64,000 nt of DNA from Botryotinia globosa (taxonomy: Eukaryota; Ascomycota; Leotiomycetes; Helotiales; Sclerotiniaceae), in the NCBI GenBank assembly GCA_014898425.1, contig RCSZ01000010.1, positions 1,302,001 through 1,366,000 of the forward strand. Reading direction: 5' to 3'. Shown here piece after piece: positions 1 through 11,358 of this stretch (its first letter is position 1; each line of letters begins with the position of its first letter). The position numbers and the translations under genes were made by a program. Below the pieces are notes generated by a model. The model searched no databases and had not been told where the DNA came from. It worked only from the letters and a program-made list of their open reading frames with translations.

Positions 1-2789
1 ATCTTGGGTATGGTCATACAGCACATAGACCTGGAGAGAGTAAAAGCACTGTAGATCCGAGGCCGAAGTCCTATGAAGAGCACGTATCATCTGATAGTTC
101 CCTACTCCAAGCTTCAAGGATGCCAGTGGTAGATCAACGAACTGAAATTCCACCAATGTCAAACCCCGCCAACCGTGGTCATGTCAAGGAAAAAACTCGA
201 TCCCACAAACATCAAAGGAATGTGCCGTCTACTATAACTTCCATCTCATCCAGATCTTCTGTGGTGCAGCTAAAGCAAGAAACGTTTGAGAAAAGAGCGC
301 GCCATAAGACAAGAGAGGATCGGTATGACACCAAAAGGAAAAGCGATAAAGCCGAAGCTGTAGATAAGCCAATCAGAACAAGGCGCGAGAAGAGAGGAGA
401 CCGGAAAACAGCTGCAAGAAAGGCTAGTAAGGATCTCATGAGCAATTTTGCATCGAACAAGATAGGCAAAGACCGTTTAACAGTGAGTACATCCTTGGCG
501 TTGGGGTTCAGGAACTGATTGTGCCAGGTACGCCCTTCAAACGGCCCGGGCATCTTTCAAAATGGCAGAGCTTCTTCTCCGCCGAGACGACGAGGACGTA
601 GGTTTCATTAGTACCAGGCTGCCTGAAGAGAATTGCTAACTTGCTCGTAAGTACCCGACCTCGCTTTCTCGGAAATGGAATTCCTTCGACGCTCTGGCAG
701 AAGGTCGCAGGTCAACGATTCTATTATGGTTCCTAAAAGTCGTGCAAAGGAAAATAAAAAGGCTGCGCGAGCGCAAGATGAGATAGATGAATTTTTTAAA
801 CCATCCAAGACCCCAGCAAGGGACAATAGTCCTACTATCGACCATCCCACTTCTCCAACTTCAATGTTTGAGGTCTCTTTATATGAGAGACAACTGAGAA
901 GAGACCGCGAGGATGATCGATATCAGTACTACACAGAGAACTCGGCGGCTCGTGTTGATGAAAGAAGAAGTCATCCGATAGATTCTAGCAATCAGCAAGT
1001 ACAGTCGAATGAATTGAAGTTCCCTCGGAAACTTACTCCCAAACTTCACTCCGAGGACATCAGCAATCACAAGGTGCATTCCAAAACTACAGATACCATG
1101 GTGACATGGTCAGAGTCCCAGTATTCTCCTGGAGCTACTATGGCCTTACGTCGAGCAAGAGAACAGTGTTGCCAGAGGCCAATGAGTGCAACGCCGGACT
1201 CGATACGAAATTCTATCGAAAGGACGGGTATATTCAAGGATACAGGTATTGAAAGTTCAAGTCGATGGAAGTCGAATATTCAAGAGCCTATGAATGAGGA
1301 ATTGCATGGGCCAGGAGGGAAGGATATCATATCTACCATAGGTAGTCTAGTCGAGACGAGCAGAGAGTTTTCAAGCCTAGGCACAGATTCTGCCACCAAT
1401 TCCAATGAGACTGGCCGGCCTCCAAATTTCCAGCAACCCGATTGTTTGCCTCAAATTCCGTCGCACATGCAAGAGAAAATCGAGGAACCCTTTCTGAGAG
1501 GAAGCAACCAAGTTGCGGTGGAGGCTCACGATAAGAGACTCCGTAGAACTGTTATTGAGTATTATGATCCGAATCGTGGCTGGTACCGAGGGAAAGAATC
1601 TGGACCGCCTTCCGATTCACCAGAACATCATGCGAAGCCAACGGCCGCACTTGCAACAACACCACTTACTCGACAACAAATGGCACGCAACGCTAAAATT
1701 AAACGCCCATCAACCACCCTCCCAGTAATCCGGGAAGCTAGCCATGAAAGTCGAGAAAATTCCCATTCGTCATTCTCGGGAAAAGAAATACCGCGAACAG
1801 AATCCGCTCCTGTTCAGCCATTAAGCGGGAAGGGAGATGTGAGCAGGAATAAATCGCCTCCGAATGACAATGAGCGACCAGAGAATGTCGTAGTTGAGCC
1901 ACGAGTATCCGAAGAGATGTTTCTGCAGACAAGTGCCCAATTCCAGCTTGACAAACAGAGTCGATCTGGTGGATTAGGAGAAAAAGCCAGTATTCTCAGC
2001 AGAAAGCCGCTTTCCCAGACTGAAATGGCGGATGAAGAGAGAAAGCAGTCTCCCGCGGTAAAAATGGCAAATGTGGATGGCAGAGCATTTACACCTTTAA
2101 GGAGAACTTCACACATCAACTCAAGCAGGAATCATTTCCAACTCTCAACTCAGCCTCTGCCCGGGAGAGGACACGAAAGTTATCGTGATCTGTCAAGGCA
2201 ACATATTCCATCTACCCCGCGTTCACCCCTCATCCGAGTTCCGTCACTTTATGTTCATCAAATGGAATTGGAGCAGGGGGAAGACCAGATTGCGAACGAT
2301 ATTTCAAATGAAAACCTTGAAGAATATGGATCTTGCGAAGTGCTAGTACCTCACTTCGGCATGGAAGGGTATGAAGAAAACTGGGATGAGTTAGAAACGA
2401 AACAGGAAATGTCTTACGGCGTGGAAGACGTCCTTGAGATGGGCGATCTCTGTGAGCTTGGGCCTCAAGAAGCAAACACGTATCAGGAGTCAATATCAAG
2501 ACACGAGATGGCCGGACTTCGCTACGATATCGATTTCCGAACCAATGATTCCCAATTTCAAGATGTTCGAAGGACAGAATACAACCCTTGGGATAGTGAC
2601 AATCATTTCTTTCAGGAATCTTGGATGGAGAATCGTCAAGATGTACAACAACAATGTGAAATTGAGTATCATGGTGATCAATTGGCCCGACCTTCGTTTT
2701 CTTCATACCGGGAACCAGATGAAGGTCAGGACGGGAATGCTCCGGAGACTATTTCAATGCAAAGATTTTGGCGACCAAACCCTCGATAG
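1..2789 (+). CDS. Disordered Pezizomycotina protein, 5'-truncated by the window edge
   Basis: I do not recognise the function. The reading frame is open from the left edge, so the start lies outside. Exons: 1-482, 528-597 and 652-2789. Both introns (45 and 54 nt) have GT/AG ends, and the second has a gctaac branch site. Splicing joins the upstream basic, Ser/Lys/Arg-rich segment through GIFQNGRASSPPRRRG to LPDLAFSEMEFLRR in frame, which supports the model. The remainder (about 700 residues) is low-complexity, rich in Ser, Arg, Glu and Pro, with acidic patches near the C-terminus, and ends in QRFWRPNPR. No catalytic motif, membrane segment or signal peptide is visible. A nuclear or scaffold protein is plausible from composition only. 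Confidence 0.75.
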
Positions 2790-3859
2790 TGGGAAGATGG
2801 AGACCGATTATATTACATTTGATGAAGGATAGCGGGAGCGATATCAACATGAGTATCTTGGAGACGATCTATCTATATGTCTTGATATGTTCATTAAGAC
2901 AATACATTATCAGCACATCAACAGATGTAGGAGAAGAATGGAAAAAGTTAGGACCAGATTGTATTGCACCTCATACCCAAGATAAAACTTGACAATAATG
3001 TACTCATAGTCAATATTGTCTCCAGTTTTATCTTGCCTTGGAGCTATGTTTTGAAATTTTCTTTCCTATGACCCTTTGATGACAAAACAATCCATTCGGG
3101 TCCAACGCCCCTATGATCGGAAAAAACCGCTACGACAAAATCCTCACGTTTTCGTATCGAGCGTATTTACTGACATCATGTGATCAGATGATCCACAAGG
3201 CTGAATTTTGGTGGGGCGCATATCAAATGATTCAAACCTGTGTAACCTGGCATCCCATTCAAATCCCTAAGGTTCCATTGTTTTCGTTTTCAGCCACTTG
3301 GAAAGATCGAATTGAATATCGCATTCCGATGCATTTGCTATTCTCGGCGATTATTTGAAGCTTGGCTCACCTGGGCATATTAGGTTATGCCAAGATAAAA
3401 TGCGAAGGAGCTGATTAGTCCCGTTTTGGCGTTTGTTTGTTTTATTATCATTCTCTGATAGTATGTGCACCCAACACCGACTACGGAAATCCCTGGGTCA
3501 AGTGTCATACAAAGAGAAATTTCAGGTCTTCCGTATCTTCTTCGCTGCAATTCGAAAATTTGGAGTGAAACAGGTATATGAGCCTTCCACCGGCGTTCCG
3601 TATCTTCTTCTTTGCTATGTCAGCTTGTCTATCCGCTTATCCTTGATACGCTTGTTGCTATACACATCTTTTTCTTCTCAAGTGAAATAAAAAGTAGCTT
3701 TTCCTCCTGCTTTGTGGCAATTCATGAGTAGTATTTTCAAATATTCAAACATTCAAATACTTGTTTACTTCTTTCTACCTATACTTTAATACCTTTTACT
3801 GCTATCACATCACATTGAATCAACTTGGTCATACTCCAATTACATACTTGATGACGACA
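2790..3859. other. Intergenic region upstream of the alternative oxidase gene
   Basis: No supported gene. It holds the 3' flank of the disordered-protein gene and the promoter/5' leader of aox. Visible items are an inverted CGG-N6-CCG (3118-3129) of the kind bound by zinc-cluster regulators, and a 15-bp direct repeat TTCCGTATCTTCTTC at 3529-3543 and 3596-3610. Short ORFs here have no recognisable content. Confidence 0.5.
3529..3610 (+). promoter_or_regulatory. 15-bp direct repeat in the aox upstream region
   Basis: TTCCGTATCTTCTTC occurs twice (3529-3543, 3596-3610), 67 bp apart and 250-331 bp before the aox start. Each copy contains a CCG/CGG core. A role as a regulator-binding pair is inferred from position only. 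Confidence 0.25.
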
Positions 3860-5072
3860 ATGTATGTATCAAGGGTATCTACGAGACCCCTCTCAAATCA
3901 ATCAGCAGCTCAGCTATCAAAAGCTGTAGCTTTCTTTGCTCAATCATATGGGTTGTCGAATGCATGTACTGCACATGTACCATCAAGAAGAGCATTCACA
4001 TCCGCTTCGAAAATCCAAGTAAAGGGAAGAGATCTCTTTCCAGAACCTGAACATGGACAAATCAAGAGAACGGAACCTGCTTGGCCCCATCCACCGTATG
4101 TCTTTCACACGTTGCTTTGAGTTTCCTGGTGAAAACCGGAATGCTAATTTCGAAATAGCTACACTACCGAACAAATGCGCAGCAAGGTCTATTTCGCACA
4201 CCGCAAACCTCGAGATTTCTCCGATCGTGTCGCATTGGGAATGGTGCGTTTCCTGAGATGGTGTACGGATTTTGCAACGGGATATAAACATAATGTTGAA
4301 GAACCCAAGAAAGCATCCGATAGTAATGCACTTACGGCTACAAAACCATATCAGATGAGTGAGCGGAAGTGGCTGATTCGTTATGTGTTTTTGGAATCGG
4401 TGGCCGGAGTGCCCGGAATGGTGGCGGGCATGCTGAGACATTTGAGGAGTTTGAGAGGGTTGAAGAGAGATAATGGTTGGATTGAAACGTTGCTTGAAGA
4501 AGGTTTGTTTTCCCTGTCTTTATCTGGAATTTGGAATTTGTTCTTTCGGAGATCGATGGCTAATGTTTTCAATTCTAGCATACAATGAACGCATGCATCT
4601 TCTCACCTTCCTGAAAATGTACGAACCCGGCATCTTCATGCGCACCATGATCCTTGGCGCCCAAGGCGTCTTCTTTAATTCCTTCTTCCTCTGCTACCTC
4701 TTTTCCCCTCGCACCTGTCATCGCTTCGTCGGCTATCTCGAAGAAGAAGCAGTCCTCACCTATACCCTCTCCATCCAAGATCTCGAAAATGGTCATCTTC
4801 CAAAGTGGGCAGATCCAAATTTCAAAGCCCCGGATTTGGCGGTCGAGTATTGGGGTATGCCGGAGGGAAATCGAAGTATGAGAGACTTACTGTATTATAT
4901 TCGAGCGGATGAGGCGAAGCATAGGGAAGTTAATCACACGTTGGGAAACTTGAAGCAGGATGAGGATCCGAATCCGTTTGTGAGTGTGTACGGGAAGGAG
5001 AGAGCAGAGAAACCTGGAAAGGGAATTGAGAGTCTGAAGCCTTTGGGATGGGAGAGGGAAGAGGTTATTTAG
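3860..5072 (+). CDS. aox: Alternative oxidase, mitochondrial
   Basis: Cyanide-insensitive ubiquinol oxidase of the mitochondrial inner membrane; it transfers electrons from ubiquinol to oxygen without proton pumping. Exons: 3860-4095, 4159-4502, 4579-5072 (introns 63 and 76 nt), encoding 357 residues, normal for the fungal family. The N-terminus ([16 protein letters not shown], Arg/Ser-rich) is a mitochondrial presequence. Di-iron ligand motifs are all present: LESVAG, NERMHL, LEEEA and RADEAKH. Splicing restores HPPYTTEQMR and LLEEAYNERM. An ATG 9 nt upstream (3851) would add MTT; I chose 3860 because the family begins MYV. The sequence is very close to the Botrytis enzyme as I recall it. 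It is probably induced by respiratory-chain stress, as for the family; candidate promoter motifs lie upstream. Confidence 0.97.
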
Positions 5073-5492
5073 GGGGTAGATTGAGGATTTCATTTTGTGA
5101 TTGGGTTGGGTTTTGAGTTTATCCTGAATGGCGTTTTAAAGGAATGCGAAAAGAAAGGAAGATACCACTCTACTCTGTACATATTTAGGGGAGTACCATG
5201 GGCGTTTTTGTGCATACTTCATAGACAGGCATGGGAAATAGAGATGGATGCATTGTGTGGAGGAATCTTTGATTCACACTTTACTTGATTACATTAGATC
5301 ATCAATTGCAAGATTGAAATTAATCTTCATCACATTTCCTCTCTCTTTCTCTCTTTCCCCCCCTCTCTCATGATTGGTGTAATGTGATGTGAGATGGGAT
5401 CTGTATCTAAGACCACCGAAGTCTCAAGTGTAAGACTGGTAGCTGGCGAATTAGCTAGCTTGTCTTATGTCCTCGCGATAAAGGTGTTTTTG

Positions 5493-5600
5493 TTCCTTTC
5501 TTTTTTCTTTCTTTCATTCTTTTTTCTTTCATTCTTTCATTCTTTCATTCTTTCATTCTTTCGCCCCTTCGTTTGTTCTTTCGTTGTTTCATTCTTATAT
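5493..5600. repeat. TTTC/ATTC microsatellite
   Basis: Near-continuous pyrimidine-rich tetranucleotides, including at least five consecutive TTTCATTC-type units. Confidence 0.8.
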
Positions 5601-6119
5601 CCATCCTGCAGCTTTCAAGGCCGATCGAAAACGAAAATCAAACGAAGATCCTACACCCCATTTTCAAACTCATTAATGGGAATTTTCGAGCTGGGTATTT
5701 GGGTATTTGGGTAGCTAGGTAGCTAGGTAGCTAGGTATTTGTAATATTGATAGATGGATGGATGGATGGATGGATGAGTGGATGAGTAAATGATATCTCA
5801 ACTCTAGTATACACAATAGATAGATGATCTTGATATTGTGTCGATGATATCATATCTTGCACATCGATCTGTCTATCAGTTTTGTCTAGGTGGTGTATTT
5901 TGAGCTTGGTGGAAATGAGAGTGGAAGGTGGGATCTTGGTACTTGTGTGGTCGGTGGTGGGGTTTTTTGCGATGGAGATGGAGATGGAGATGGTGCGGCT
6001 TTGGGTTTGGATTTGGTTGTGTTTGGCTTGGTTGTCTTGTGTGATATTTCTTGCCTGGCTGAACTTGGGCGTTCGTTTTGCTTTGTTTCTTTCCTTGATT
6101 TGCGTGGGCTTTCTTTTCT

Positions 6120-6149
6120 GCGTTGCGTTGCGTTGCGTTGCGTTGCGTT
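6120..6149. repeat. GCGTT pentanucleotide microsatellite
   Basis: About six tandem GCGTT units, imperfect at the right edge. Confidence 0.85.
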
Positions 6150-6479
6150 TTGTTTCTTTCTTTTTCCCTTTTTCGTTTATCCCCTTTTTCCTTTCACTTC
6201 CTCCCCTTGGGCTCATTAATGCGCTTCCCTTTGCTCAACGCCGAGTGCATGCATCGCCTTCCGCCTTGCGTCATCTTATACAAGATTCCCAATATATCTT
6301 CTCCTCCCAATCTTCTCAGAAAAGGTAAAGAAACAAACCCCCGCCAACATCTCATCTCATCTTATCCTATACCATTGCATCACTCCACGACCCCTATCCA
6401 TCCCACATACATCAACATAAATCGCATCCCCAAGCGTGACCTCTAGCATCCATGCCAAAAAAAGAAGAATCCTCCAAAA

Positions 6480-6578
6480 TCATCGACGACCAGTGTGGAA
6501 ATACCCCACGATACCGATCCCCAGACAGACGATGCCGAGGACGCAGAGGGTGATGAGGAGAGCGCCGATGGCTTCCAT
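6480..6578 (-). CDS. Candidate 32-residue single-pass membrane peptide
   Basis: A short minus-strand frame starts at ATG 6578 and ends at TGA 6480-6482. It encodes MEAIGALLITLCVLGIVC followed by LGIGIVGYFHTGRR: one hydrophobic helix of about 24 residues with a basic tail. The codons are GC-ending (ATC, CTC, GGC, GTC), unlike the AT-leaning surroundings. The upstream DNA on this strand is C/T-rich, as in fungal promoters and leaders. I do not recognise a family; small subunits of membrane complexes have this look. It may be chance, or one exon of a longer gene, though I found no convincing donor. No transcript evidence is available. Confidence 0.35.
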   Translation of the reverse strand: MEAIGALLITLCVLGIVCLGIGIVGYFHTGRR

Positions 6579-8291
6579 GGTTTTTTCTTTTACCTTTTTT
6601 ATCTTGGTTATGGGTTTTGGGGTTTTGGGTTTTTAGAGGGGAGGGGAGGGGAGAGCGGAGAGGATCTTGGAGTCGGTAAATCTTCGGGAGGGAAAAGGGG
6701 CGTGGGGCGAGGGGTGAGACGATCGAGAGAGGAGGGAATTTGTTGTGTTGCGTGGTGTGTGATATTGAGAGGGAGTTTGAGAATATGTATTCTGGAGCTT
6801 CCTGAATCTTGATAGATAGAAGAGAGACAGAGAGATCCGAGACTGACTTTGCGGAAGTGGACGGTCTCCTTTTTTTCCATGGATAGATAGTCCAGAGAGT
6901 AGGTAGGTAGCTAATCCAATCCCTTTATCAAGTAACCTTATATCAAATTTCTTGGATTGGGAGCTCCCCCCAAAATTAAGGATTGAAAAATATGGTTCTA
7001 TATGAGCACCGAGGAGTGATACTTAATCATCACATACATGGGTTTTCTGCCTATTTTTTATATATATCATATTCCTGAATCCGTAAACCCGTGCGTGGAA
7101 AGGAGTGCAGTGCAGTGTGATGTGATGGGTATGATATTCATGAGTTTGGAGTTTGGATCAATCAATCAATAGACCCACAGCGGAGCGGGGAAATTGGCAA
7201 TTATTGATGATTCAGGGTAATTATATAGAAGGATGTAATATATGAGTAAATCATTGTGTATTTTGTGGAAGAATTTGATGTTTTGGGTGGGTTGGGGTTT
7301 AGGAGGGTTGAGGAGTATTTGGTGTGAAGGTTAAGGGTAGAGATGGGGACTTGGAGAATACTCCGTAGGTTATGCTTGGTTGGTGTGTCTGTGCTGAGAG
7401 GGGAGCAAAAGGGGTTGCGGTGGTTGGATTTACGGTCTTTTGAAAAGTAAACTTAATATCGATTCATTAGGTCCTTTATTCGACGGTTTTAATCTCGCAT
7501 TCGCATTCGCATTCGCCGACGCAATGGGTAGTCATTTCGCCATCTGAAAAAAATTAAAAAAAATTACCGTGGGTTTCAAGAGCCATTCAATTATTTACCG
7601 AAACTCATAGCTTGTGAATATGTAGAGATATCTGGACTAGTGTTCGGCTATTTGTTTTTTTGGGGGTTTCTTTTTTTCTTTTTTCCTCGTTTTTTGGTTC
7701 ATATCTCATGCTTGGGGAGTTTCGAGAGATGGACAGACAGATGGGAATCGGATCATTAGTAAAGATGTGGGTGCGTGCCAGTGGAATGGTTCCTGGCTCG
7801 GAATGTTGTTACGTCTTGTGGGTGTTGGGTAGTACTGTGTTGGGAGTGAAGGAGGAAGATGAGTGCTGATTATGATCATGCTGGAGTGTACTCATTCTTT
7901 CGCGGATGTGAAGAGATAGGCTGCGCGAGCAGAGCAATATAAACGGGTAGGGAAAGAAGCGACAGCACCAGAAGCTCTTATGATGATGATATGTGATATT
8001 GATGGAGCAGGGGACTATTTAAATGGCGTACAATTGGTCAGCCAGTTGAAAAATCGAGATACTAATTTTCATAGGAAGCAAAGTGGAATACAATTTGTAA
8101 TTCAGAGCGACAAGTGTTCAAGTGATGTAACACTCAGAGGATGGTAAAAGGAGATGTGGATATATAAGCAGGAAAAGAGTCTTGAGAATAGGGGACCACT
8201 AACATCATTCAAGCCCCCAAGAAAAAGATAATGCCAATACGAACACATAAAGCATATCATTTATTACTAAGTTTCTTGCAATTCATGTATG
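6579..8291. other. Intergenic, no supported gene
   Basis: G-rich and purine-rich low-complexity sequence near 6630-6720, TATA-like runs around 7050-7080, otherwise nothing recognisable. The right edge is the 3' flank of mef2. Confidence 0.5.
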
Positions 8292-11032
8292 CTACAAAGC
8301 CTTTTCTCTTGGCCCAGAAAGTCGTTCAAACCTATCAACGCTCATGACAAATGTTCCTCTACCACCAGTCATACTCCTCAAATGCTTTAGATAACCAACC
8401 ATTTCCTTCAATGGTACCCTGGCAGTAATTTGGCGCTGCTGGCCAGGACCCGATGAATCAGTGCTGGTTCCTGACGCGAATGGATCTGGAGGAGTATAGA
8501 CTCTTGAGATATCAATTGGCGCCAGCTCGTTTTCTGCATCTTCTACATCACTATCGTTCTCAAGTGATAAGACGTGACCACCACGAGCTGACGAAAGATC
8601 GTGCACAATTGCACCAAGGGATGATTCGTCGCAACTAATAACCACATTCATGACTGGTTCCATTAGTCCGATAGAGTTTGCTTGGAATGATTCTTTGAGA
8701 GCAGCTTGCACGGCATTTCTTGACGCAGAAGATAATGCGGCAGATGTGGTGTCGGAACCAAAGACATCCTCCACGGTATCAAACTTCAATAACAAATGTG
8801 CAGAATGAAGCGGAAATGCGCGACGTGGGCCACGGGCTAGACCAGCAACAGCCCCATTGATCAATGCTGTATGAACTTCGCTGAGGGTCATATCGGAGGG
8901 GAGTGTCAGAGTTCCATCACCTCCATCATTCTTAGCAGGGTTTGGGATGCGGATTGTGATTGTATTTCCATCAATATTCATGGTATGGTCAGAATCTTCT
9001 AGCGGCTGCTCGTCTGGACTGATACTAGCTTCGCAGCCTGCTTTTCCTTTTTTCCCAGCAACTTCACGATCAAATACATATTTGTGAGGTGATGTTGGAG
9101 AAAGTACACATTCTCGGTACCCGATTTCGATATTGCCCATGGTTGCCTTGGCTTTGAAATCATTCACGAGTCGATCCTTTGCGATTTCAAGATGTAGCTC
9201 GCCCATTCCACTCAACTGCATTTGCCCAGATTCTTCATCAATATTAACATGGAGACTTGGGTCTTCCCTCAATAAGAGTTGCAATATTTCAGCAACGTTT
9301 TTTTCTTCGCTTAGACTGTGAGGCTCAACAGCGGCGAAAAATACTGGTGGAGGAACATTGATCGGTCTCAGTTGAAGAGTATTTAGAGGTGGTGGCGGGC
9401 CATTCTTTGGATGAGCACCTGTATATGACAATAGAGTATCGCCTGTACGAGCGTGTTTCAAGCCAGCAATAACGCCAATCTGGCCAGAGGGGATGCTTTG
9501 TATCTCTACCGCGTCAGATGCGTACATTTGTAACAGTCTTTGGGCTCTTTCCGAAACATGAAGATTCGTGTTCCACAAGGTAGTGTTCCGCTTGACTGTA
9601 CCGGAGTATACCCTGATGTAGACCAACACGCCGCGTCGAGGATCATTGACCACCTTGAAAGCAAGGGCACAAGCTTCGACCTGAGAAATGAGGGAAGTCC
9701 GCGCATTGGATTTTTTGGAGAGATGTCTTGGTTGCGCCGCGGTAAGATCTAGCTTTCCGTGTAGAAGTTGGGATAGAGTGCCATGAACGTTTCCAAGTCG
9801 AACTTCTGGGTCAGGCCTTTCGGTAGGGTTTGGCAGAAGATTGTTGATGGCATCAAGAAGCGGTTGAACACCAATATTCCGGAAACTGGCCCCAGCAAAG
9901 ACAGGTATGAGTTTACCGGAACCATCGAGTACGCATTTTCGCAAACTCTTTGTAATGGCCGTCGATGATATAAGCAGACTGTCATCGTTACACTCCAGCC
10001 ATGTTTCAAGAAGCCCTTCATCAAATTCGCATAATGCCTCTACGAGCGCAGCTCGCGCTTTGATGATTTCTCCAGCGAATTCAGGATTATCTCTCTTCAG
10101 CTGATCAAGAGTGAAATGTTGGATTGATTTGCCATCCCCACCTTCTTCCCATTTTAGAGCACAAAGGTTGACCGCATCACCAACTCCCATAAACTTTCCT
10201 TTCCCACCTTCCCACCATGGAATTTGACACACCGCAGGCCAGCCCCGGAGCCTCGAACCAATCTCTTTTACTGTTCTCGCGAAGGCAGCCCCTTCACGAT
10301 CAAGCTTATTGACGAAAGCGATCCTAGGAATACTATAATTATTTGCCTGTTTCCATACTTTCTCTGTTTGAGCTTCTACTCCTGCCACACCATCAAGAAT
10401 GCATACAGCGCCATCAAGAATTCTCAAAGAACGAAGCACTTCAAACGTGAAATCCGCGTGCCCAGGAGTATCAATCAGATTAAGAGTATGCGATATGGAT
10501 GATCGAGATGGGTCAGACGCTTTCGAGGATGTATCCTTTTCAGCTGCAGGGGGCCAATGCATCGTAACGGCTGCTGACTGAATAGTGATACCTCTGGCCC
10601 TCTCGGCAGGGAGGAAGTCTGTGACGGTAGAACCATCATCAACGTCTGATAGATATTAGATTATGTTCATGTGATCATGTGACCAGTACAATCATACCTA
10701 CCTCCTATGCGTCGAGTGTAGCCACTGTAATAGAGCATACGCTCAGTGGTTGTCGTTTTGCCCTTTTGAAATCAGAAAAATTACCAGACGAGACCAATGA
10801 AACTTACTGCATCGATATGAGCTATGATGCCAATATTTCGAGTTGTCTCTGTTAACACATCATGACTTTCGATTTGCTGTGAATTATAACGAATGAACGC
10901 ATTCAATCGACTAGACTTAGCCAGACAAGGTCGTGTAACTTGTGTCAAGTATCGATGCCATACTCGACACCCTCTCTTTGATACCAACAAGACCATCCCC
11001 TCAATGATTGAAGATATAAATGCTCTTCGCAC
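8292..11032 (-). CDS. mef2: Mitochondrial ribosome-releasing factor 2 (EF-G2/MEF2-type GTPase)
   Basis: Translational GTPase that, with mitochondrial ribosome recycling factor, splits post-termination mitoribosomes. Exons on the minus strand: 11032-10808, 10762-10702, 10645-8292; introns 45 and 56 nt; 879 residues, typical of fungal MEF2. The first 55 residues are basic and lack acidic residues, fitting a matrix presequence. The GTPase motifs are split across exons: AHIDA|GKTTTTE at about 71-82 (P-loop), RGITIQSAA (switch I), DTPGH at 154-158 and NKLD at 208-211. EF-G-like domain II ([14 protein letters not shown]), domain III ([14 protein letters not shown]) and C-terminal domains IV-V follow. 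It could be confused with MEF1; the mid-domain insertions and overall pattern fit MEF2. It is divergent from vps17 over a 326-bp shared promoter. Confidence 0.93.
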
Positions 11033-11358
11033 TATAATCTCAGACGCCCAAGGGAGAATAATGACGGATTACTAATTTTTGCCTGAGGCTCGAAGTTCAA
11101 CAGTGGAATAAGCCAGACCACGGAGCGGCCGAACCTGGGATGTCTTCTCAATACCTACCTACTTCAGCGGAAGCTCCAATCAACCTCGATTGATTATTTG
11201 ATTTGCCGTCTTTCTACATGTTTTCCACGAGTTTATGAAATACCCAGATGCACCAGTTCAAATACAAAAGTTCTTTTTGATCCAATAATTGCTACGTTCC
11301 TATTCTGTTGACTCTAGCTTATCGTCTTACATACTAAAGGGTCGCGCCATTCATCATC
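11033..11358. promoter_or_regulatory. Shared divergent promoter of mef2 and vps17
   Basis: 326 bp separates the two start codons. No long ORF is present. Regulation from this interval in both directions is inferred from the head-to-head layout. Confidence 0.5.

Larger units (their letters stand above)
5073..6479. other. Intergenic, microsatellite-rich
   Basis: 3' flank of aox followed by low-complexity DNA: TTTC/ATTC runs (about 5493-5600), AGGTAGCT repeats (5710-5736), GATG repeats (about 5752-5776), GGAGAT repeats (about 5970-5993) and GCGTT repeats (6120-6149). The open frames across it are translations of these repeats and are not supported as genes. Confidence 0.6.

Noticed and set aside
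5731..6446. Several 100-160 codon frames on both strands
   Set aside because: They are translations of microsatellites (GATG, GGAGAT, GCGTT) and overlap each other on both strands.
10224..10581. Plus-strand frames opposite mef2
   Set aside because: Antisense shadows of the GTPase domain coding sequence.
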